Positions 19,350-31,100 of a stretch of DNA of 31,241 bases are shown here, piece by piece. The first letter of the stretch is position 1. Each line of letters opens with the position of its first letter. This stretch comes from Dirofilaria immitis (Eukaryota; Nematoda; Chromadorea; Rhabditida; Onchocercidae). Where the stretch lies: NCBI GenBank assembly GCA_024305405.1, contig JAKNDB010000016.1, positions 1-31,241 on the forward strand, given 5' to 3'. A program made the translations under genes and the position numbers. A model generated the notes under the pieces. It was given only the letters and a program-made list of their open reading frames with translations. It was not told the origin of the DNA and did no database searches.

Positions 19350-20636
19350 AGGATTTCCTCCTCATTTTTGATCAAAGTTGATACGTGAGAATTATTTCTC
19401 AGATTTATTCTGTTGCTTTTTAACTGCGTAACAAGTCGATGAAAAACTGACTTTCGTGGAACCATAGTATCATATATAATAAATTAAAGAAGAAAAGATG
19501 GAATTTTATTTATCTTTATCTTTAATAAACAATGGGAAATGTCAATTCATAGATAAAAGTATAATTATCAAAAATTCATTGCTCGCTTTTAAAACAATGC
19601 AAACTATCAAAATTTTGCGAAGAATATTCAGTGCAAGAGTAAGGCATATGTTTGCGAAATAATTATGGCCACAAAATTTTTAATTTTGGCAAGATTTTTA
19701 TATATGTAAAATTAAAATTTACACATAAATAATATTAATTATTGCATCGAAATTTCTTTTTGAACATATTAGATGTCATAAATAGTGAAATACAGTTTTA
19801 AAGGTCATTTAGCAAATGTTTATATATTTTATAATTAGGAAAACAGTGTTATTTTTTCAAGTTTAATGTAGAAAGAAAACCTAAAAATAAATTCATTTCC
19901 AAGAGCTTACAAATTTGTCACAAATATATCACAAGTATATTACAAACAAATTCGATTCGTTTTACCAAATCTTCAATGTTGAATTAATATGGTAAAATGT
20001 CTTGTAACAGTAAATTAGGTGAAAGAAGTTAATACGAAGAAGTATCAAAAGAATTTATTATTATTAATATTTGCAAATAATAGTAGTAGGATGCAAGACT
20101 TTCATATTATCATTTCACTTATGCATTTTGAAGAATGAATAAATTAAATGGCTTTTAAGAATTTCTATTGGATATTTGACAAATGCATTTAATGCACATA
20201 AAGGCTGCCTTCAAAACTTTTCAAAAAATTCCATTTTTTACGAAAAGCATTTCATTCATTTTTATAAAAATTTACCTAGAATGTAAGATTGCAAAGTGAT
20301 TCTAAATAAATCTTCATTATATTAGCATTACTCATAACCTTTCAATAACAAAAAAGAAAATATAAGTTTAGTCGAGAATTAATTTATTGCCGGGATTTTC
20401 CACTATGAGATTAGGCCTGTTTGTTTTTGATGAATGCCACTTATCGATAAATTAAATATTTTTTGCCCTTTTATAAATAATTAGTCATATCTTTAATTAG
20501 ATCACTTGGAATGCCAAATTGAAAAAAAGAGCATAAAGGAGGCTGCAAGAAAATAAATATTAGCATTGCATTATTAATTTTCCCATCCTCAAAGTTCTAA
20601 ATGTGATGTAACTATAAGAGATAATAAATATTCAAT
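19350..20636. other. Intergenic between the srx pseudogene and srx copy 2
   Basis: AT-rich sequence without a recognisable gene on either strand. Within the pseudogene tail just upstream, 19135-19195 matches repeat R (12240-12300), and a near-direct duplication (CATGTCTATGTTAATAATA and CATGTCTACGTTAATAATA, 19207 and 19239) is present. From 19350 on I see only AT-rich filler. Confidence 0.4.
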
Positions 20637-22920
20637 TCATTGCCTTGTATTAGTATGTATCCAATTCAAATTTGTAGCTGGTGCTGTTCTTATAATACTG
20701 AAATCTTTCTTGCAAATAATGGTACGGTTGAAAATCAAAAAGGTTAATCTGAAAATCGAATGATATCACTTGTGCGATCATTGAAATTGAATATAACATA
20801 ATATAATATAATATAATATATATACATATAATTAATCTTAAAAAGTTAGATGCATAAAATTTTTAAACATAATAATTCTTACTATGAATATTAAAATAGA
20901 TGAATGAAAAATCTAAAAAATGAAAGAAAAAATTTAAATAGAAAAACTACCAGTAATATTGTCTAATATGAAAATATTACATTGCTATAAAAACAATGCA
21001 ATTTAAGGCTACGTCGGAAGACTAATAAATATTTTGATATTTTTTTATAATTAAAAACGACGAAATATTGCTTACCCATCCAGTGATTGCGTCATAATCC
21101 ATGTTATTGTGCTTGTAGCAAATAAACCCACCTATCGTTAAACGCATGTGGAGCAACATTAAATGTTACAGTGCATGAGATATACAGTAGACCAAGTATG
21201 CATGACTATAATAATAATTTCACATCTTCATTATACATAGATAACCAATATCCGCAAACTTTAAAAAATTCAATATGATAAGAAACAGAAGTTATATCGA
21301 TTATTTCGAGAAATTTTAACAATCATTTGAGTTTTTTTTTATAAGGCCCTTTCTTTGCTCAACGGCTCAAATTTCTGTTTCTACCTGTTTAAAGAACAAT
21401 ATTTCTCTTTCGCTAATGGCACCATCAGTTGACACAGTCGCATTTCTTCGCATTGCCTGAAATACAAGAAGAAAACATTTAGAAAGTTATATTCAAATCA
21501 CTGTAATTTGGCCCACTGTCACTTGATGCATAAGTACTGTACTAGTGTGAATATATTTAATACAAAATGTATTAAATTACAAATGCAATTGTTTTTCAGA
21601 AGTAAACTTACTCTACGATATGAAAATATTTTGATCAAAGTTGTAAGATCGATGCATGCCATTGCCATTACTATTGCTACTGTCACTGCTGTATCCACAT
21701 TGGCACATATTGTAGCAATAAAAGAATCTTGATAAGAAAAACGATAATTTGAACATTGATTAAATACAAATGAACATTCTTCTGGAAAAAAATTTATTAA
21801 TTCAAAATACAGATATTCAAATTTGCTAAAATATATGAATGAAATACATAATTAGTAATATCTGGAATCAATTCCCAGAATTCTGAAGGATGACATTTTG
21901 TTTAAGTTTGCAGAATGATGCGAATTCTTTATCAGAGCTATGTGATAGGTTGTGGTATTTGATTAATACAAGCTTACAGAATAAGCTGTTCTAATTAAAA
22001 CAACTGTTATTAAATATTATATAGTTTATCCGAATTTTCTTCTATACTTTTAATTTTCAATGAATAATTCCTCGTTACGGAAAAATAAAAATTAAAAGAT
22101 AATTGGCAATATGAATTCAATAATTTATATCATAATTTCTAAACTTGCTATGTAAATGCTGGATAGAGAAGAGTATTCCACAAGCCCATGAACTGATTCC
22201 AATGATTAAAGCTGATTCTGACCATAATCGGTTATATTTCGTTGCGTAGACGAAAGCACAAAATCTATTAAGGGCGGTAAAAAAATGCGCTGTAATCGAT
22301 CCAAACCATGCCCCATTTACTAAGACGCCAATTAGTCGTACAAAAAACATTGTTGGCGACGTTAATACCTGAGATTTTCTAAAATAAAAATCATTCAAAT
22401 TGATGAAGAGAAAAAAGTTTTGAGAAAAACGAAAATTTATTCGTAAGGCGAATGAAACTTACACATGCAGGACAATAGTACACCAGGTAAGGAGAATAAA
22501 TATAGCTTGTAAATTACAGAGTAAGAAGCTGCTGCATAAAATCCCAAAAGCATTACGAAAGCGTGATCTTGTGCGCGTTAAATATAGGGATAAGCCATTG
22601 CTTATCAGTCCAAAGATTGCTACCTATGATTAAAAGAATGAAATTGATTATTTTAAAAGTTTTATTAAGTATTTGAAAATAATAATCCATAGATCACAGT
22701 TTTTAATCCCTAATATCAATAATTTCAATATTCTTTAGAAATATTGATGTTCCTTACAATGCCTATTAAAAGGAGGAGTATAGCAATTACTTTTCCATTC
22801 ACCACGAGTTCTCACTTTTCTGTCTGCTTAAATTAAATTAATTAGTTTGATCGATGTAATACTAACCACGGCAATACAAATCATTGCAATTTCGTCTTCC
22901 AAATCAGTATTTTCGGGCAT
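20637..22920 (-). pseudogene. srx-family 7TM chemoreceptor (copy 2), seven exons, frameshifted in exon 6
   Basis: Paralog of the gene at 8527-10998, on the opposite strand. Exons in order: 22920-22867, 22623-22463, 22378-22149, 21781-21612, 21456-21385, 21205-21076, 20748-20637. Exons 1, 4, 5 and 7 equal copy 1 in length; all phases agree. Family marks: GLISNGLSLY in TM1, RNAFGILCSSFLLC in TM2, ALNRFCAFVYATKY after TM3, EECSFVFNQ before TM5, IDLTTLIKIFSYRR, EREILFFKQ, FLIFNRT. Roughly half the residues match copy 1. Two defects: exon 6 is one base short near 21121-21125, which brings a TAA into frame at 21104-21106 and removes TM7 and the tail; and the exon 3 donor is GC (GCAAGT) rather than GT. 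The rest is fully open, so inactivation, if real, is recent. A sequencing error at the exon 6 indel would restore a gene. Confidence 0.85.
20795..20830. repeat. ATAAT microsatellite in srx copy 2 intron 6
   Basis: A run of the 5-base unit ATAAT/AATAT (about four to five copies), passing into an AT dinucleotide tract. It lies in intron 6 of the - strand srx copy, just upstream of exon 7 in transcript order. Confidence 0.8.
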
Positions 22921-24659
22921 TGTGGAATATTTGAAGAAATCGACCAAAAATACAATCAATTTTAAAAATTAAGTTATATTCGATAGGCTCATTTTAATCT
23001 TTTCCTTTATTTTGGTTTGACAAGCATTACTAAACAAGATAAAACCAAGAGCAATAAAGCCAAAGGAGAAATGAAAAGAGCAAGTGCAAAGGTATATTAT
23101 TACCCCTTATTTTCATTCGCTAGAAGCTTTTTGAAGTTGAATTTAAAATTAAATTTGTAGGATTACTGATGTTTTTGCATTTTCTCAATCAAAATTATTA
23201 TCCTAAATTAAATGAAGAAAGGAATCGAAATATTCATTGGTATTTTTATCTTTGATTTAGCCAAAATTTCAAGAATATAATCGCCGGTAAGTTTATTTCA
23301 GGATTATTGCTCCAACAAAGCTATTTTTCTATTTTTTCTATTTAGATAGAGACCACTCAAAATTTGCTTTTAATTTGCTAGGATCTAAAACAACAGTAGG
23401 AAAAAGTAGAATAAATTTGAAATAAGGCTAAATCAGTCACAAGGAACTCAAGATTTAGGAAAAAATTACCTTTGTTTTTAGAATTTTTGAAGTTCTTGGC
23501 TTTGCAGCACTTTATTGATAATATTAAATAAAGTATAGCTGAATTTCGATTCTTGCAATAAACATTGTCTGTGCTAAATTTAATCTCCGTTAAATGAAAG
23601 ACCTGAGGAAGTAACGGATATGATGCGTTCTGTGAAGGGTGAGGTAGTGAGCTTTACATTTGTTGAACTTGCTTACCGACACGTGCAACTTGCTGAAATA
23701 GTAATAGAAAAAGTTAAAAGAATGGTTGAACATAAATAAAAGGATGTTAATTTTGCTCAACTCTATAACCCGCCTTGCGCCTTGCAGTAATGTCAAAAAT
23801 AGTTCATGTTTAGAAATTTTGGGTGTACTATTTTAAGTAAATATTTAATTCAGTGATGAATAGTATATCCTGTGATACAGAGTCAATAAGAAATGTAATT
23901 GTAAATGTTATGGGTCAAAATAAATTTAATCGCCGTTATTGCGATATTTTAGTATGCTTCTTAGTAACCTACAAATGAAATGTGTAATGTATGCAATACA
24001 GTTTAGATAATTCGATGGCATATCTCACTTTGTATTTTATGCTGCTGCGTTTTTATTATAATTTTCAAAAGAAATAGTGCCGGTGAAAAATTCGGATCAT
24101 TCATCCGATGAATCGACAAATAAAAATTGGAGAAAGTCTGGAAAAGAGGAAATTTAGAAAACGTGCAACTGTCTTCGAAAGAGAATTTTAGTTACAATGA
24201 TAATTTGATAATTTTTAAATAAACTTGAACTTATAATGGAAAAAGAAATTTCCACAACGAACGTTGAGGAGAAAATATATTTTTATGAACTTGAAAGCAT
24301 TAAAATGGAACTTCAAAGTAAAAAGATCAATTTCGATATTTGAATCCCGAAATATTGATGAAAGAATTAAAAAGGATTTTTGGATGAAATTAATGATTCA
24401 GTTATTTTTCTATCTTTATCAATTAATACATTGATTCATTAAATCAAATCATTTGACTATCTTGAATCGAATGTGATTATGACAATCTCTCTAATTTTCT
24501 AAATTAAATTTTAACTTCAACAAATTTTGTTGCACATTAAAGCAGCAAAGCAGAATAAATTTCTTATAAAACTTGCTGAATATTAAATATTACTAGATCG
24601 TATGAAGTGAAAGATTCATAGTTTGCACTAAGTGCCGAAATCAGGAAGAGATACCGAAA
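22921..24659. other. Intergenic upstream of srx copy 2, no gene recognised
   Basis: This is the 5' flank of the - strand srx gene. The stretch next to the ATG keeps a TTTCTTCAA string at the same distance as in copy 1, so some promoter or trans-splice acceptor sequence may be shared. Further out it is AT-rich. A 68-codon open stretch at 23590-23796 (-) has no family resemblance or conserved partner. I see no exon-like blocks. Confidence 0.4.
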
Positions 24660-25090
24660 CTACTTATGCAAATGAATTACGACAGCATAGCAAAGCCCAG
24701 TACTTCCTGGATTTTATTGCTCATGGAAGATTCTATTTCCATGAATATTAGAAATTTTTATTTCTATGTTTCAAGAAAAAAAAATCTTCTATTTCGATGT
24801 GCCAATATACTCATAACTTCTAAAAATTTTCAAAACTTTAAACAGCCATTAAGAGATATTCAGGAATCTGCGACGAGAAGGATTTGAGAAATGACAATGT
24901 CAATATTTATTTTTATGTAAATAGAAAGTCTTTCTATTTCTAATTACTATAAAGGCAAAACAAACTGATTTTTTTGATTTCTTTTTCGGTGATTGACATT
25001 CATTCATAAAAATTTAAGCCCAGAAAATTTGCGCAATATGTAATTGATTTTCTTACGGCCTCCTCGTCTTCATGTAAACAACAGATAATA
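24660..25090 (-). repeat. Dispersed repeat R, copy d (inverted)
   Basis: The reverse complement aligns with 11885-12180 of copy b and with 15080-15240 of copy c. Anchors are the TTGCGCAATATGTAATTGATTT block at 25029-25050 and GACAATGTCAATATTTATTTT at 24891-24911. The 73-codon open frame at 24666-24887 falls in the repeat and is not preserved in the other copies, so I do not call a gene. Confidence 0.65.
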
Positions 25091-25604
25091 TCGATAAATG
25101 ATTTGAGAAATTTGTTATTTCTTTATGAAATAGAAAAGTTTACACGGTAATTATTCCTTTTCTGTCAAAAAAATCCTAAAAAGTACAGCAAGAATTCATA
25201 AAATCGCAAATAATCAAATCTTCAAATTGGTCAGATCTGATCAGATCTATCTATTCAAATTTCTTCAAGAAATATATGCGAAATTTCTAACAAAAAAACA
25301 AAATTAAGATATCCTCAGTGCCAAGGATCTTTTTATTTCAACTGAAAGTTTCGTATTTTTCTATTGAATATCTTATTTCATTACATATTTCTTTTAAAAG
25401 GTATTAATCATGTGTTTTTTTCGTATCTTTCAGGGTGCCAATTCGACTGATATTGCAGAAAACCTTAACGAGTTAGTATGTTAGTCGATTTATCACTATA
25501 TAATTAGTATGTCAGATTGTATTTCATCACAAATTAATGAGTTAAACTACATGACGAGTGACGATTCATCACATGCATGAAGCACACAATTTCACCACCC
25601 TCTC

Positions 25605-26101
25605 TTATTTTGCAATCGATTCAAGATTGAAGGTGATGTCCCTAGCACTATACAAACATTTGTTGTCCGGATCGTGTTCCACTGAAAATCAGGATTAATC
25701 TGGAAGCAATAGTTAAAGTGGATTCAATAATATATGAAATTATTTAAAAAGCAAGATGCACTCATTTTAGAAATTGGCGCTTGCATAAATTTGAAAACCC
25801 ATTCAACGAAAAGAATTACGAGAAAAAAATGCAAATTTAGGAATTTAAAACAGTCAGCAGTTAGCTTAGTTCACAAAGATATGTTATTAAATTGCTAGCG
25901 AATAGAATCTCGAAGCTTCATTGAAAGATCAATAAGATTTCTGATTTTTGAGTCTGAAACGAAAAAGTTTACCCATGTGATTTAATCAAATTCCATGTTA
26001 TATAGTGTTAGAGCGAGCAATATCTATTTACTGGTACACAAATACGAAACACCATTAAATGTAATAACACATGGAATGTACAGCATTCCAAGTAGACATG
26101 A
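25605..26101 (-). pseudogene. srx relic (copy 4): exons 6 and 7 only
   Basis: Two exons of a - strand srx copy can be recognised against copy 2. Exon 7 is about 25699-25605: after an AG acceptor, ATTAATCCTGATTTTCA against ATTAACCTTTTTGATTTTCA, and downstream a block matching the AACAGCACC...TTGAATTGGAT part. Exon 6 is at 26101-25973: its start aligns at GTCATG versus TCATGT, the TTACATTTAATGGTG region matches, and it ends in a donor-like GTAAAC. The intron upstream of exon 6 (26105-26320) also aligns with 21206-21340. Upstream exons are missing; repeat Y and a BEL gag relic begin there instead. Confidence 0.72.
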
Positions 26102-26388
26102 CAGTAAAGGTAATTTCAATGTATTGAAATGTATCCTCATCATAATGTGGCATCGAATTTGAAATCGGTAGTACCTATTCATATTGAAATCGGCAGTAAC
26201 TTGGACAATTAACTTTCACATTTATATGGATGCAGTATTAAGAAATGCGTATTTCCGTTAAAACTGACAAAGTTTATATTGATTGATTTCAGTAATTCTG
26301 ATAATCACTGGGCTTCTCTTTCCGACCTTATATAATGTTTTATAATGCTGTCTTCCCCAATAATGTTTGAAACTCTAATTATTACTCT

Positions 26389-26890
26389 TGTCGCCGATCT
26401 TCTTCTATCGTGAAAAGATTAAGGGTTCTTTCTGCCTTTCAATAGATAGCACCTCAAACTTGGGTATAAAATCTTTAGTACGATAAATTTGATAATGCAA
26501 CAAAAGACGCAGCGCTTAAAATATCAATAAAAACAAATTCAGTGATATCGATAAGACAATTTTAATGATGATATCGTAACTCAAAGGAAGAGAAAAATCA
26601 AATAAAGCCCGGCATGCCCATCCAACCAAGCTCATTGAAGCACATCCTTCAAAAATTTGGTACGCAGAGGAGGAGGATCTTGGTATAGTTTTCTTTTTTG
26701 TTTTTCTACAAGAAATAGCGCCTTTGTTAGCACGTGTTGAATGGAGCCGATTGATGTAATAAGCGAGAATTTTAGTTTACATTTTACAATTACATAATAA
26801 ATCCGCATATACAACATATACTCAGCAATATTAAATTCCGAATAAAACAATTACTAATTCTTTGGTTCTTGTGATTTCAATGATAATTTG
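26389..26890 (-). repeat. LTR-like repeat Y, copy 3 (inverted)
   Basis: The reverse complement matches 17511-17970 over its whole length and 5986-6400. Its distal end is GGCGACA as in copy 2 (complement of TGTCGCC at 26389). Its proximal end overlaps the tail of the gag open frame at 26854-26890. In the orientation of that gag it lies on the 3' side, so it could be that element's 3' LTR or a separate insertion. The 72-codon open frame at 26632-26850 (-) lies in the repeat and is not maintained in the other copies. Confidence 0.6.
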
Positions 26891-27548
26891 TTTGAAAAAC
26901 AATAACTCTCTTTTTTGATATCAGTTGATATTTGCCCTATTTGATTAGTACTATATGAAACTCGTTTTGTTTGAATTTTAACTAGTGGTTGCTTTCCACT
27001 GAATATTCTTCTTTTTCTTGTTCTATCAGGAATTGTCTCAATCATACACCGTCGAATTTTCTTGTTATTTTTTTGCTTCATGTACACTTTATCTAATATC
27101 CTCGTAGGTAATTTACTTTCAATAACGACTTCTGTACTAAAATACTGTAAATTCTCACCTATAGCATCCAGCCATGGTAAAATCCTTTTCATTGTTTCAG
27201 TGGTTGATTTCTCCTTAAAATATCTCTTGTGACATCATAATTCTTCGGAGTGATATCATAATCTTTCACAGGTAATAGAGCATCTCTTTTGAGCCGAGAC
27301 ATCAAGTAATTCAATCTCCGGATGTCCGGAATATTTTGGAGATGAAATTATTCCAAAATTGTTTCCATGGTTTTAGATCGCCACTAAACTTTGCTACCAC
27401 CAGTTATGGGCAAATTTATATTTCAAAGCTGGAAAAAAATTGCAGGATATGAATCTTTTTGTAAAGGTGACTTTTTTTCACTGACTTAATCTTTGCAAAG
27501 CTAATTCATAATCAACATGACAAATATTTAATGTTATGACAGCTTCTC

Positions 27549-27701
27549 CAGCTTCATTTAATAAGTTCAAAACATCTTTACTGTCATCGGCCATATTAGC
27601 ATACCTTTCTTTTTCTTTTTCTTCTGTGGTGTTTGCTATCCGTTGAATAATTCCAACGAAATTTGATTTGTTCATTCGAGCATACAGTGTAAAAATCTAG
27701 G
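27549..27701. repeat. Direct duplication within gag relic, copy 1 (153 bp)
   Basis: Nearly identical to 27944-28097. The only difference I find is one T in a T-run (TTTTTCTTCTG versus TTTTTTCTTCTG). The copies lie 242 bases apart in direct orientation. Such near-identity within an otherwise decayed gag points to a duplication long after the element died, or to an assembly artefact. Confidence 0.93.
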
Positions 27702-27943
27702 CCCTTGATTTCTCTTTATCAATTCGTTTCTTGGCCTCATATTGCTAACATAATTCTTCTCTCAATAGATTTCGATCTGATGGCAATAGATCAAATCCAT
27801 TTATTTCATACAGAAGCCTTTACTTCATGCAGAGGCTTCAGCACTTTTCCTCCGATAGATTAACTGATTTAACCAGACTGGTAGACATGCTCTTATCTCA
27901 GGCGCCAACAATATTGTCGTGAAAGCTTTCCAGAGATCAGCTT

Positions 27944-28097
27944 CAGCTTCATTTAATAAGTTCAAAACATCTTTACTGTCATCGGCCATATTAGCATACC
28001 TTTCTTTTTCTTTTTTCTTCTGTGGTGTTTGCTATCCGTTGAATAATTCCAACGAAATTTGATTTGTTCATTCGAGCATACAGTGTAAAAATCTAGG
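27944..28097. repeat. Direct duplication within gag relic, copy 2 (154 bp)
   Basis: Second copy of the block at 27549-27701. The extra T shifts the reading frame, so the antisense open frame over this copy (27962-28165, -) is a mis-framed version of the gag frame at 27478-27675 and not a separate gene. Confidence 0.93.
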
Positions 28098-28156
28098 ATT
28101 AAAAGAATAACTTTAGATTCATCGATCGCGAAAGGAAGAAATGAATACTGAGTAAG

Positions 28157-28178
28157 ACTGGCCAAGTGTTTGGCCAGT
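28157..28178. repeat. Perfect 9-bp inverted repeat with 4-base loop
   Basis: ACTGGCCAA, GTGT, TTGGCCAGT: a perfect short hairpin just beyond the duplicated block. It is GC-richer than its surroundings. It could be a terminal structure of a small element, but no partner copy was found in the window. Confidence 0.6.
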
Positions 28179-31100
28179 AGAATTCATTTTTATCATAGGG
28201 CAAACAAATGATATATCAATTTTATAACTTTATAATTAAATTGAAACTTAAACAACAAATTGTAGTATTTTGAAATTGCAGCACAGGACATTTGAATCAT
28301 TTTTAATTTCAACAAGCTCAATGATCATTCATTATTATCTTCCGTATTTTTCGGTTGGTATCTTGTATTTTCAGGATAATATTTTTATTGGAACACTGAA
28401 ACTATCAATTGCTTTGAAAATGACATATCAGGCATTTTAACAAGAGTAGCTAATATCAATCAATGGCTTTATTTTAAACTTCTCTTTTGCGCATTAATAT
28501 AGTTTTCATTTCGTTTGAATGAAACAATTTCTTAGCGATGGATATAATATGACTTTGCCAAGATCAATTTAATATGTTGAGAAGGAATTAATTAAAACGA
28601 AAACTATCGATAATATAATCACACTTTGTCAAATTCGCTAAATCGTTAGGGAACCATAATTGAATAACATTGCCGTATGAACTCGCTCTGAGCTGTCGTA
28701 GGCAAAAGAAAAGGTTTTGCTAAGTTGACCTGCATTTTAATTTTGCGAAATGATTGACTACAGATTTTAAGATCAAATTTCACTTTTATGTAAACAACAG
28801 ATGACTTAATGATGCTAGGTAACTTCACCTGCTTATGAACGGTACCTATAAGTATTTCTATATTAAGTAAGGTCTGAAAGATGCTATGCGACGTTTCATA
28901 AAATACCACAGCATTTGTTAAGTCCCGTTAATAGATATGTATTGTCTTATGATGGTAATATTTCTTATTTAAATTTTAATCTATGATAAGTCTAAACACA
29001 TAAAATATTCTTTTATTTTGAAGACTTTAAATTACTTAGACATTTTGTATAATAACTCCAAGTTTCACTGATAAATAAATATAATTTATTGTTCTGAAGC
29101 AATATAAAACATACAAAACACATAGCATATTAATTCACATGTTGTTTTGATAACATTTTCATCATATCTCCAACATTCGCTGATATTTTTTTAATGCGGT
29201 AATGATTTGTGGATAATTTTTCAAAATCATTAAACATACGTGACGATAAAAATGCAGACCACAAAATGTTTAAAAATGTCATAAAGATCAAAACTTTATG
29301 CATTTTTAAATTTTGTAGAACAAATTTCTCAATCTGGTAATCAAGCTTGCATTCTCTGATCTTGTCTGAAAATCAACTTCTGTAAATCATCTCTCACTAT
29401 GAAGACCAAGATCATTCATGCAAGAAGAAGTCTATCTATTATTTTTCTTCGAATCGTTTATCAATGATTTCAAATACTTCATCAATGAGCAAATCTGTAT
29501 TATGATTATTCGTCTGTGTTAAACGCAAACAAAAAGAATTTTCGCGATATATGAGATTTCAATAAATAATTCAACTATGAACCCTGAAAATTTCTATATT
29601 ATGAATTAATCTAATTATTTCGAGATATTGTTAAACACAAAATATTTGACAATTTCGACATATATATATATATATATATATGTTACAAAATTATTTTAAT
29701 TATTGTGGAAGGAGTCCAAACACTAAAATATGAAAATGAATTATTACAGCATAATCAAAATAGAATTTTCCTGATGTTTAATAAAATTTCTTTTTTCAAT
29801 TCCCACAGATATTGTTTTCACAGTATTGAATAGTCAGCTTGTATATCAATATTTTCATAATTTCTACAGAATTTTCAAATCCCAAGCAGCGATTTAAGAA
29901 TTTCTAAGAATCTATTACAACGTGAATTTCTACAAATGAAATTTTTAATTGCGAAAGAAAATGAATCAAGTTAAATCAATCAGTTGATTTACGAAAAAAG
30001 TATCAAATAAAAAATTTCCAGTATTTTTAACAGATTTTTAACAGAATTTTGACCAGTATCAAGAAAGAATATCTTGCATTGTTGAGAAACTGGAAACCTG
30101 GATAGAGATTTGCTGTATAGCGAAGCTTTATTATAGCAGATTTTATTCGTCGCAACTACGACACACAATTTTGTTGAGGAATATTGATAATTTAATCGGT
30201 AGTTTGAATTCCCTTTTATTGTAGGGAATTATCTAAGACTTATTGATTTTGGATTTGTAGAGTTGAATCTGGGAGTGCAGTAACGCACAATGAGAGTGAA
30301 ATCGTACCGCCAAATAAAATGTATATGAATGTATGAATGTGTATAAATGGAGAGTGAATGATCTTTCAACCAGTAACTTTCCCTTTTATACAAATAGTTT
30401 GCAATGCTTTAAGCAATGCTGTCTAATCTGAATGATGATAAGTCAAAATCTGATTTGTTACAATGCTTTAAAGATTTTTCAACAAACTATAAGATTGATC
30501 TTCAAAGAGATGAATTTCGTTAGGAACATATTCCTTTGATTATACCAAGATATTTACTAATACAAATATTTTGATTATTTTCAACATGTTTATATTATAA
30601 ATATTTCGATTATTCCGAAAGCCAAGTCAAATTTTTAATTTTGGCCAGATCAATTCAAACTTCTTTGCGCATGAAACTGTCGAAATAACTAGGATATTTT
30701 ATGGGATATAGATAAGAAGAAATAATCAACGAATATTTATATTATAGAAATATCTTGACTTAAACGGCCTATGACCATATGATCTGTTAGCCAAACCTAT
30801 ACTTAACATGATATAAATCATGTATGATAATGTAATAAACAGGCTCTCACTATATAAAGAATTAGGAAAATGATTTGGGACATAACAGAAAAAACTAACG
30901 CAAAAACTCAAAGGACTGTAGAAACAATCCACCTCGATTAAACGAACGGAGAAGAACAACTCTGCGATCGATTTTATTCGCAATAAATATTCTAAGAAAA
31001 TTGTCTCATAACGTAGGCAAAAATACATTTTTTGCGAATTAATAAAATCTTTATCACAATTATTGTTCGGGCTATCAAAAAGCTTTAAATAGATTTCATG

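Larger units (their letters stand above)
26854..28165 (-). pseudogene. Decayed BEL gag with an internal 153-bp duplication
   Basis: Read on the - strand, this follows BEL gag. First is a start-like MSTSLVKSVNLSEEK (about 27892-27848), then a broken coiled-coil part with GFDLLPSDRNLLREEL and EAKKRIDKEKSRA (about 27800-27703). Next is the 65-codon frame 27675-27478 (EKERYANMADDSKDVLNLLNEAGEA), then the DUF1759 hallmark NIPDIRRLNYLMSRLKRDALL (in part; about 27325-27265). Last is the 112-codon frame 27192-26854, which opens with LPWLDAIGEN and IESKLPTRILDKVY, typical of the C-terminal gag segment of this superfamily. Several stops and frameshifts interrupt it. The knuckles and everything downstream are absent. 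It is a different, more decayed copy than the element at 1-5021, with its own orientation. Confidence 0.75.

Noticed and set aside
21508..21732. 74-codon + strand frame
   Set aside because: Exactly antisense to exon 4 of the - strand srx copy.
25233..25248. 16-bp perfect palindrome AGATCTGATCAGATCT
   Set aside because: Short and built from repeated GATC units; no partner or element context, so likely chance.
30726..31028. 100-codon - strand frame with hydrophobic stretches
   Set aside because: Tempting as a membrane-protein exon, but no srx motif, no conserved partner in the window and no convincing splice context.
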